Positions 1-6,182 of a DNA stretch of 64,000 nucleotides are shown piece after piece (position 1 is the first letter of the stretch; each line of letters starts with the position of its first letter). The stretch is taken from the NCBI GenBank assembly GCA_029959555.1, contig JASCPI010000014.1, positions 1 to 64,000 of the forward strand, in the 5' to 3' direction. Position numbers and translations under genes: made by a program. The notes under the pieces are model-generated. The model searched no databases. It was not told where the DNA came from and worked only from the letters and a program-made list of their open reading frames with translations. Origin of the DNA: Lysobacteraceae bacterium PS02065. Lineage in GTDB: Bacteria; Pseudomonadota; Gammaproteobacteria; Xanthomonadales; Rhodanobacteraceae.

Positions 1-127
1 CCGCCTGCTCGGATCGATCGGCTACATTCCACCGGCCGAAGCCGAAGCCAACTACCATCAGCAACGTCAGTGCGTCACGGAGACGTGACTCACACCAACG
101 AGCCTCCGGGATTCCCGGGGCGATTCA
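1..127 (+). mobile_element. Right end of an IS3-family insertion sequence
   Basis: After the OrfB stop the sequence runs through a terminal-repeat-like end, CCGGGATTCCCGGGGCGATT followed by CA at 126-127. The ...CGGTTCA/CGATTCA ending after a C/G-rich tract is typical of IS3-family right ends. Position 127 is the inferred last base. The element was apparently inserted into the 3' part of the small gene that ends at 90 on the minus strand, because that reading frame changes character exactly at this border. Confidence 0.6.
2..88 (+). CDS. IS3-family transposase OrfB, C-terminal end (partial)
   Basis: The frame is open from the window edge and ends in TGA at 86-88. The visible peptide includes GSIGYIPPAEAEANYHQQ, which is the usual C-terminus of IS3-family OrfB proteins (DDE transposases), where a Pro-Pro-Ala-Glu-Ala-Glu stretch closes the protein. 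The rest of the gene lies left of the window. It belongs to the insertion sequence whose right end is at about 127. Confidence 0.75.
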   Translation, partial: RLLGSIGYIPPAEAEANYHQQRQCVTET

Positions 128-278
128 TTATCGGTACTTCTCGGGCATCGGATAACGCGTGGACGGTCTCGTGCATTTCGCCCAGCGTCGTAAACACCAG
201 GTGCCATATGGCACCCAATGCCAGCATGAGCGCCAACAGCCAACGGACCGCAGGCAGTGGTCGCACGTGGATCTTCAC
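90..278 (-). CDS. Small single-pass membrane protein coupled to the efflux gene, 3' end replaced by IS
   Basis: A GTG start at 278-276 overlaps the stop of the upstream efflux gene (GTGA), so translation is probably coupled. The product is 62 residues. Residues about 9-31 form a hydrophobic helix (RWLLALMLALGAIWHLVFTT), followed by a His/Glu-rich segment (GEMHETVHA) that could touch metal. From about residue 51 onward the peptide (MNRPGNPGG) is encoded by the terminal repeat of the IS3 element, so the native C-terminus is lost. Family not recognised. The coupling suggests a helper of the efflux pump; that is inference. Confidence 0.5.
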   Translation of the reverse strand: MKIHVRPLPAVRWLLALMLALGAIWHLVFTTLGEMHETVHALSDAREVPIMNRPGNPGGSLV

Positions 279-892
279 GCTGTCGGCTTGCCCACTTGGG
301 TGCTGGCCCGACGTGCATCGCGCAGGATCTCGATGGCTTCCTTGATGACGTACAGACCGATCAGGGTACCGATCACATAATCCGGATAGGGGTTGGCCAG
401 CCACCACACCAGTACCCCGGCGAGAATGACGCCGATGTTGGCTACCACGTCGGCGCGGGTGAACAGCCACGTTGCCCGCAGATGGACCTCTCCCGACTTC
501 AGCGGGGAGAGCATGCGCAACACCGTGACATTGACCACCAGCGATAGCAGCGCAGTGCCGATCATCCAGCCGCTGAGTGGTTCGGCACCCTGCAGTACCC
601 GTCGCCCCACCTCAACCAGCACGCCAATACCCAGCACCAGCAGAATGCCGCCACTGAGCCAAGCGGCATTGGCCTTGAAGCGGGCCGTGCGTCCAATGGC
701 CACCAACCCAATGGCATACGCGGTGGCATCGGACAGCATGTCGAGCGCGTCAGCCAGCAGACCTGTGGAATGGGCAATCCATCCGGCAATACCGCCAATG
801 ACGGCCATGGCCGCGTTGAGGGCCAGGGCAATCCACAGTACGCGTTGCTCCTGGGCGTTCTTGGCCTCGGGATGGCAGCCACAATCACTCAT
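275..892 (-). CDS. Cation diffusion facilitator (CDF) family metal efflux protein
   Basis: This 205-residue inner-membrane protein has about six hydrophobic segments and a Cys/His-containing N-terminus (MSDCGCHPE). CDF proteins export divalent cations in exchange for protons. The TM2 signature is LLADALDMLSDA, so the site is Asp51-x3-Asp55 rather than the His-x3-Asp of CzcD. In TM5 the usual His of HxxxD is Phe (FTRAD). The cytosolic C-terminal domain of longer CDF proteins is missing. The start has a clear ribosome site (GGAG, 9 bases upstream). It is read divergently from the MerR gene at 1075, with a MerR-type promoter between them, which points to Cd/Pb/Zn-type metals. Exact substrate unknown. 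Confidence 0.85.
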   Translation of the reverse strand: MSDCGCHPEAKNAQEQRVLWIALALNAAMAVIGGIAGWIAHSTGLLADALDMLSDATAYAIGLVAIGRTARFKANAAWLSGGILLVLGIGVLVEVGRRVLQGAEPLSGWMIGTALLSLVVNVTVLRMLSPLKSGEVHLRATWLFTRADVVANIGVILAGVLVWWLANPYPDYVIGTLIGLYVIKEAIEILRDARRASTQVGKPTA

Positions 893-1035
893 CAGGTGTT
901 CTCCAGCTGGGTACGTAGGTCAGATCCAATGGCAGGGCTCGATCGACTAGCCGGGGACGTTTGAACACGGGTCCGAGCACCCTGAGGGCACGCCGGCACG
1001 GGCAGCCCCCCGAGGCTGGCGGCCAAGCAAGGCGC

Positions 1036-1066
1036 ACGGTAAAGTCCGTAGCTACTACGGAGTCAA
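1036..1066 (-). promoter_or_regulatory. MerR-type promoter/operator of the efflux gene
   Basis: Read on the minus strand there is TTGACT (1066-1061), a 19-base spacer and TACCGT (1041-1036). Within the spacer lies the perfect inverted repeat CCGTAGCTACTACGG (1046-1060; 6+3+6). An over-long spacer filled by a palindrome is the hallmark of promoters that MerR-family proteins untwist on metal binding. The promoter points at the efflux gene and the operator lies just before the MerR start at 1075, so autoregulation is likely. Confidence 0.75.
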
Positions 1067-1074
1067 GTCGCCAC

Positions 1075-1497
1075 ATGAAGATCAGTCAGGCCGCCGAGGC
1101 CAGTGGGTGCCATCTGGAAACCATCCGCTATTACGAGCGGATCGGCCTGTTGCCCCAACCTGGTCGCACCGGCAGCGGGTATCGCGTTTACGAGCCTGCC
1201 GATATCGAGCGTTTGCGCTTCATTACCCGCGGCCGGGATCTGGGTTTCAGTCTGGAAGAGATCCGCAGCCTGCTGCAGTTGTCCGGGGACGACCAGATGT
1301 CCTGCATGGACGTAGATCGGCTGGCACGCAGTCATTTGGCTGATATCCAGGCCCGGATGGAGGATCTGCGCAGGATGGCCCGGGAACTGGAGCGGGTGAT
1401 CGCCAGTTGCCATGGCGGACAACGTGCCGAGTGCACGATCCTCTCTACGCTGCGACAACCGGCCGGTTGCGCGTCGGCGGAGTGCTGCCAGGCGTGA
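1075..1497 (+). CDS. MerR-family metal-responsive regulator (CadR/PbrR-like)
   Basis: This 140-residue protein begins MKISQAAEASG. The first 70 residues form the winged helix with the family motif IRYYERIGLL. A dimerisation helix follows and then a metal loop. Cys77, Cys112 and Cys120 stand where the Cd/Pb sensors CadR and PbrR hold their metal triad, and there is an extra Cys-rich tail (Cys132, 137, 138). I chose the ATG at 1075 because upstream codons are not conserved-looking and would run through the operator. It should activate the divergent efflux gene when metal binds. Its stop overlaps the recombinase start (GTGA). Confidence 0.9.
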   Translation: MKISQAAEASGCHLETIRYYERIGLLPQPGRTGSGYRVYEPADIERLRFITRGRDLGFSLEEIRSLLQLSGDDQMSCMDVDRLARSHLADIQARMEDLRRMARELERVIASCHGGQRAECTILSTLRQPAGCASAECCQA

Positions 1498-2762
1498 GCG
1501 ATGTGGACCGCTACCTCGAAGCGGCCACGCGTCAGAACACGCAGCGCAGCTATGCCTCGGCGCTGCGCCACTTCGAGGTCGAATGGGGTGGCCATCTGCC
1601 GGCGACGCCCGATAGCGTGGCCCGCTATCTGGCCGAACAGGCCCCCAAGGCAGCAATCAACACGCTGAAGCAACGACTGGCAGCACTGGCGCATTGGCAC
1701 GCCGAGCACGGGTTCGTCGATCCCACGCGTACGCCGCTGGTACGCAAGGTCCTCAAGGGCATTCAGACGCTACACCCCCGAATCGAAAAGCAGGCCACGC
1801 CGTTGCAGCTGGCCCAGCTGACCCAAGTAGTCGGGTGGCTGGACCAAGCCACGCTGGCGGCCCAGGAGCGCGCCGACCACGCGTATGCCTTGCGTGCCAT
1901 GCGCGACAAGGCGCTGGTGTTACTGGGCTTTTGGCGAGGATTCCGCGGCGATGAGTTGATCCGGCTGCAGATTGAGTACTTGGAACTGGTACCCGAGCAG
2001 GGAATGATCTGCTTCCTGCCGCGCAGCAAGGGCGACAGACAGTCGGCAGGCAATACGTACAAGGTGCCCGCTCTGTCGCGCTTGTGCGCGGTCAGTGCCA
2101 CGCAGGCCTGGGTGCAGGCAGCCGCGCTAACTCAAGGCCCGCTGTTCCGGCGTGTCGATCAATGGGGCAACGTCGGCAGCCAAGGGTTGCATCCGAACAG
2201 CCTGATCCCCTTGCTGCGCGACCTGTTTCAGTCCGCAGGTCTGGAGGCCGTGGGAGGCTACAGCAGCCATTCCCTTCGCCGGGGCTTTGCGGGCTGGGCC
2301 AATGACAACGGCTGGGACGTGAAAGCCCTGATGGAGTACGTCGGATGGCGAGACGTGCACTCGGCCATGCGTTACATCCAGGGCCGCGATCCGTTCGCCC
2401 GCCAACGCGTTGAAGCCGGCCTCCAGGCCGCGCCGCCCCCCGCGCTCGCCTCGGCGGCGCTGCCAGCGCCGGCCGCGACCGTGAGCCTGACGCTGCGCCT
2501 GCTAGTGAGCCCGTTTACGCCCCGAGGCAGGGGCGCTGGCCGCGCTCGGGCACGCATTGAGGCGATGTGCCTATCCCCGTTTCAAGCCCATCGGCTTGAT
2601 GCCGAGGGAAGCGAGTACCGACTCACGATGCCGGTGGTCGACGCCGCGGACATGGACGAGAGGATGGCCATGCTGCTGGATGAGATGCATCGCGTTGCCG
2701 ATAACCACCACTGCTTTCTGGAAGCCTCCGTGCGCGCCGAGGACGGGCGTCACTGGGATTGA
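1494..2762 (+). CDS. Tyrosine recombinase of the Tn3 element (TnpI-like cointegrate resolvase)
   Basis: A GTG start overlapping the merR stop gives 422 residues. The N-terminal SAM-like DNA-binding domain (NTQRSYASALRHFE) is followed by the catalytic domain, with an Arg in GFWRGFRGDEL, His-x-x-Arg in SHSLRRGF and the Tyr in AMRYIQGRDPF. About 100 residues extend past the catalytic Tyr, with a Pro/Ala linker and a small C-terminal domain. In the Tn3 family a tyrosine recombinase resolves cointegrates. The gene sits 24 bases before tnpA. The overlap with merR leaves no intergenic room for a recombination site directly upstream. Confidence 0.85.
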   Translation: MSDVDRYLEAATRQNTQRSYASALRHFEVEWGGHLPATPDSVARYLAEQAPKAAINTLKQRLAALAHWHAEHGFVDPTRTPLVRKVLKGIQTLHPRIEKQATPLQLAQLTQVVGWLDQATLAAQERADHAYALRAMRDKALVLLGFWRGFRGDELIRLQIEYLELVPEQGMICFLPRSKGDRQSAGNTYKVPALSRLCAVSATQAWVQAAALTQGPLFRRVDQWGNVGSQGLHPNSLIPLLRDLFQSAGLEAVGGYSSHSLRRGFAGWANDNGWDVKALMEYVGWRDVHSAMRYIQGRDPFARQRVEAGLQAAPPPALASAALPAPAATVSLTLRLLVSPFTPRGRGAGRARARIEAMCLSPFQAHRLDAEGSEYRLTMPVVDAADMDERMAMLLDEMHRVADNHHCFLEASVRAEDGRHWD

Positions 2763-2786
2763 CCTCAACCCTGACCAGGGCACTGC

Positions 2787-5700
2787 ATGGCGACGCTGCA
2801 CGAGACCGCGTATCCGCGCCTGAAACCTGATCCCACGGCCAAGGAACTGGACGAGATTTACACGCCCAGCGGCGGCGAAGTGCGCCTCGCACGTAGCATG
2901 GCGACCCAGCCAACCACTCAGTTGGCTGTGCTCATTCACCTGAAGATGTTCCAGCGGCTGGGCTACTTCGTGATCCTAGCCGATGTCCCAGAACGGATTC
3001 GGCAACATATTGCCCAGGCAGCCGGGCTGCGCCGGGCGCTATCCATCCGAGACTTGAATCGCTACGACGTCTCCGGCGCTAAACGCGCCCATATGGCGCG
3101 CCTGCGAAAGTTCCTGCGCGTTCGTCCGCTGGATGTCAGCGGGAGGGAATGGCTGGCAACGGTGGCCCAGGCCGCCGCTCAAACCAAGCATGTCATCGCC
3201 GACATCATCAACGTGCTGCTGGAGGAGCTGGTTCACCATCGCTTTGAGCTGCCGGGCTTCAGTACGCTGGAGAAGATTGCGGTTCAGGCCCGCGAGCAGG
3301 TGCATGAGCAGTATTACCGCAGCATCAATGAGGCCTTGACCGCGCCAGCCAAGAGCTTGATCAAGGAACTGTTGGCCGCACCGGCCAATGCCACATATAC
3401 CGGCTGGAATGCGCTAAAGCGCGAGCCCAAACGGCCCACCAATAAGGAAGTGCGCTTTTATCTGCAACATATCCAACGCCTGCAACATCTGGCCCAGCAG
3501 TTGCCGGCCGTGGATATTCCGGTTCCGAAGCTGAAGCAGTTCCGCGCCATGGCGCGTGCGCTCGATGCCAGCGAACTGGCCGAACTCAAGCCGGCCAAGC
3601 GCTATGCCTTGGCGACGATCTTCATTCGGTCCCAGTACGCCAAGACATTGGACGATGCGGCCGACCTGTACATCCGGCTGATGCAGAACCTGGAGAACAC
3701 GGCCCAGCAAAGACTGTTGGCCTACCAAGTAGAGCACGGCAAGCGTGCTGATACGCTTATCGCGCAGCTCAAGGAGATCCTGCAGGCTTATCAGATCGAC
3801 GGAACGGACACACAGCGTGTGGATGCCATCGGACTGAGTCTGGTGGCGGACATTTCCACACTGCTGGCCGAATGCGATGAACATATGGCGTACGCAGGCC
3901 GCAACTACCTGCCATTCCTGATCCAGCCTTACAGCGTTGTCCGCCCGTTGCTGTTCAACTGCCTGGAGATCATGCAACTGCGCTCCACCAGCCAGGACGC
4001 GGGCATGGAACGCATGATCGCTGCTCTGCTGTCGCTCCGCGGTCAGCGGCGGGACATGATTGAGGCCAGCTCGATCGGTCTGGATGTTGAAAAGGATCTG
4101 GGCTGGTTGTCAGTCAACTGGCGCAGGCACGTCTTCGGCCGCAAAGCGGACTCGCTGGGGCCGGGCTGGGTGCATCGCAAGTACTTTGAGCTAGCTGTGC
4201 TGGCCCAGATCAAAGACGAACTCAAATCCGGTGATCTGTTCATTCCCCACGGGGAGCGCTACGACGATTACCGAGAGCAACTGGTGGATGAGGCCACATT
4301 CGCCCAGGAACTGGAGGCCTACGGTGAGGTATCTGGTCTGGCCACCGAGGCCAGCGAGTTCGTGCGCCATTTGCAGCAAGAGCTGAGCTCACTGGCCGAC
4401 ACGGTGGATGCACGTTTTCCGGAGAACGTCCACGCCGATGTGGTGGATGGGCGCCTGGTGCTCCGGAAGCTGCAACGGCCTGAGATCTCCAGCGCCATTG
4501 CCACGGTCGATGCTCTTATCACCGAGAGGCTGCCGGCGATGAGTATCGTAGACGTGCTGATCGATGCGGCTCAATGGCTCAAGCTGCACCGTCATTTCCG
4601 GCCGATTGCGGGCACCAATGCGCGCGTGGACGATCTCATGCGCCGGGTGATCACTACGCTGTTCTGCTACGGGTGCAACCTGGGCCCGACCCAGACTGCG
4701 CGCTCAATCAAGGGCTTCAGTCGGCGCCAGATTTCCTGGCTTAACCTCAAGTACGTCACTGAAGACACGTTGGACAAGGCGATCGTGCAGGTGATCAATA
4801 CGTTCAACAAGTTCGATCTGCCTGGCTACTGGGGCTCGGGCAAGAGTGCGTCGGCCGATGGCACCAAGTGGAGCATGTACGAGCAGAACCTGCTCTCGGA
4901 GTACCACATCCGCTACGGTGGTTATGGCGGCATCGGCTACTACCACGTCTCTGACAAGTACGTGGCGCTGTTCAGTCACTTCATTCCGTGCGGTGTGCAC
5001 GAAGCGATCTACATTCTGGACGGATTGCTGGCCAACACGTCTGATATCCAGCCTGAAATCGTGCATGGGGATACCCAGGCCCAGAGTTATCCGGTCTTTG
5101 GTTTGTCCTACCTGTTGGGCATTCAGTTGATGCCACGTATTCGCAACATCAAGGATCTGACCTTCTTCCGCGCGGAGGCGGGTCGCCCGTACAAGAACAT
5201 CCAGGCGCTGTTCGGCGACAGCATCGACTGGGGCCTGATCGAAACGCATCTGCACGACATGCTGCGGGTCACGGTGTCGATCAAGTTGGGCAAGATCACC
5301 GCTTCGACGATCCTTCGCCGGCTGGGAACCTACAGCCGGAAGAACAAGTTGTACTTCGCCTTCCGGGAGCTTGGGAAGGTCATTCGCACGCTGTTCTTGC
5401 TGCGCTACATCGATGACGTGGACATGCGTCGGACTATCCAGGCGGCCACCAACAAAAGCGAAGAGTTCAATGGCTTCGTCAAATGGGTTTTCTTCGGCGG
5501 AGAAGGGATCATTGCCGAGAACGTGCTTCATGAGCAGCGAAAGGTCGTGAAGTACAACCAGCTCGTGGCCAATATGATCATCCTGCACAACGTAGACCAG
5601 ATGACACGCACGTTGGCCAGCCTGCAGGAGGAGGGGATGGAGTTGAATCCCGAGGTTCTGGGCGGCTTGTCGCCGTATCGGACCAGCCACATCAATCGGT

Positions 5701-5804
5701 TCGGAGACTACACGCTCGACCTGGAACGTAAGGTCGCGCCTCTCCAATTCACCGAGATCGTTTTGGAGCCCCACTGGACGCAGATCGCCGAGCCGAGAGG
5801 GTAG
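2787..5804 (+). CDS. tnpA: Tn3-family transposase TnpA
   Basis: At 1005 residues this is full length for Tn3-family TnpA, the DDE transposase that binds the ~38-bp terminal repeats and drives replicative transposition. The N-terminal DNA-binding part (res ~1-330) is followed by the catalytic core. The DDE residues are visible in KSASADGTKW (Asp), IVHGDTQAQS (Asp) and NKSEEFNGFVKW (Glu). A ribosome site (AGGG) stands before the ATG. The frame is intact, so the transposase itself may be active, although the element's left side is disturbed. Confidence 0.97.
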   Translation: MATLHETAYPRLKPDPTAKELDEIYTPSGGEVRLARSMATQPTTQLAVLIHLKMFQRLGYFVILADVPERIRQHIAQAAGLRRALSIRDLNRYDVSGAKRAHMARLRKFLRVRPLDVSGREWLATVAQAAAQTKHVIADIINVLLEELVHHRFELPGFSTLEKIAVQAREQVHEQYYRSINEALTAPAKSLIKELLAAPANATYTGWNALKREPKRPTNKEVRFYLQHIQRLQHLAQQLPAVDIPVPKLKQFRAMARALDASELAELKPAKRYALATIFIRSQYAKTLDDAADLYIRLMQNLENTAQQRLLAYQVEHGKRADTLIAQLKEILQAYQIDGTDTQRVDAIGLSLVADISTLLAECDEHMAYAGRNYLPFLIQPYSVVRPLLFNCLEIMQLRSTSQDAGMERMIAALLSLRGQRRDMIEASSIGLDVEKDLGWLSVNWRRHVFGRKADSLGPGWVHRKYFELAVLAQIKDELKSGDLFIPHGERYDDYREQLVDEATFAQELEAYGEVSGLATEASEFVRHLQQELSSLADTVDARFPENVHADVVDGRLVLRKLQRPEISSAIATVDALITERLPAMSIVDVLIDAAQWLKLHRHFRPIAGTNARVDDLMRRVITTLFCYGCNLGPTQTARSIKGFSRRQISWLNLKYVTEDTLDKAIVQVINTFNKFDLPGYWGSGKSASADGTKWSMYEQNLLSEYHIRYGGYGGIGYYHVSDKYVALFSHFIPCGVHEAIYILDGLLANTSDIQPEIVHGDTQAQSYPVFGLSYLLGIQLMPRIRNIKDLTFFRAEAGRPYKNIQALFGDSIDWGLIETHLHDMLRVTVSIKLGKITASTILRRLGTYSRKNKLYFAFRELGKVIRTLFLLRYIDDVDMRRTIQAATNKSEEFNGFVKWVFFGGEGIIAENVLHEQRKVVKYNQLVANMIILHNVDQMTRTLASLQEEGMELNPEVLGGLSPYRTSHINRFGDYTLDLERKVAPLQFTEIVLEPHWTQIAEPRG

Positions 5805-5842
5805 CGGACTCTGTCTATTCAGTTTCGACGCGAAGTGCTAAT

Positions 5843-5859
5843 AGGCCACTTCGTGGCCT
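5843..5859. repeat. Short perfect hairpin after tnpA
   Basis: AGGCCAC-TTC-GTGGCCT forms a 7-bp stem with a 3-base loop, 39 bases after the tnpA stop. No T-run follows, so a role as terminator is doubtful. Confidence 0.4.
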
Positions 5860-5898
5860 CAGCGGCGTATGAAGAAGAAAAGCACGCAACATCAAAAA

Positions 5899-5934
5899 CT
5901 TAAAGCGGATTCGGCTGTATTTCTCACGAATCCC
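5899..5934 (-). repeat. Probable right terminal inverted repeat of the Tn3 transposon
   Basis: Read inward on the minus strand the border begins GGGATTCGTGAGAAATAC and ends CGCTTTAAG. A GGG outer end and an inner end close to ACGCTAAG are the pattern of Tn3-family 36-38-bp repeats. Immediately outside lies glf coding sequence. The partner repeat is not in the window, so the call rests on the pattern and on the coding break. Confidence 0.55.
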
Positions 5935-6182
5935 TGCCGACCCTCGAACTCGCCGAATCGGTTGACATAGTCCCATACGTCACGGCGGCTCGTGTTGAAG
6001 ATGTGCGGCCCGTAGTGATGGACCATGATGTTGGTGTGCGGGTCGCGCGACGTGTGACAGTTGCCGCCCACGTGCCCGCGCGATTCGAACACGTCGATCC
6101 GGTAGCGGCCGGACTCCGCAAGCGAGCGCGCGAGCACCGCACTCGCGAACCCGGCCCCGACGCAAGCGATCCTGGTCTTCAT
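5935..6182 (-). pseudogene. glf: UDP-galactopyranose mutase, N-terminal fragment cut by Tn3
   Basis: The first ~82 codons match Glf: a Rossmann FAD-binding motif (CVGAGFASAVLARSLAE), the glutamate-containing ESRGHVGGNCH stretch, and the substrate-site region VHHYGPHIFNTS and WDYVNRFGEFE. The intact enzyme (~370-390 residues) converts UDP-galactopyranose to UDP-galactofuranose with reduced FAD. Here the frame runs into the transposon end at about 5934 and stops at 5892. The ATG overlaps the stop of the preceding gene (6179-6182), so glf was the last gene of the saccharide operon. The missing 3' part is not in the window. Confidence 0.85.

Larger units (their letters stand above)
128..5934 (+). 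mobile_element. Tn3-family transposon with metal-efflux module (right part)
   Basis: The segment carries a Tn3-type TnpA of full length, a tyrosine recombinase in the place of the usual serine resolvase (as in the TnpI-bearing Tn4430 type), and a MerR sensor plus cation efflux gene as cargo. The right end is placed at about 5934, where UDP-galactopyranose mutase coding sequence resumes. The left end is not in the window; it lies beyond, or was removed by, the IS3 element. The element therefore cannot be delimited fully, and the target-site duplication cannot be checked. Confidence 0.75.

Noticed and set aside
4704-5774. 356-codon open frame on the minus strand opposite tnpA
   Set aside because: It mirrors the codon bias of tnpA and its peptide shows no family. 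Long antisense frames are common in GC-rich genes.
5866-5890. AAGAAGAAAAGCACGCAAC resembling the inner end of a Tn3 terminal repeat
   Set aside because: It points the wrong way for a right end, lacks a GGG outer end, and glf sequence does not begin there.
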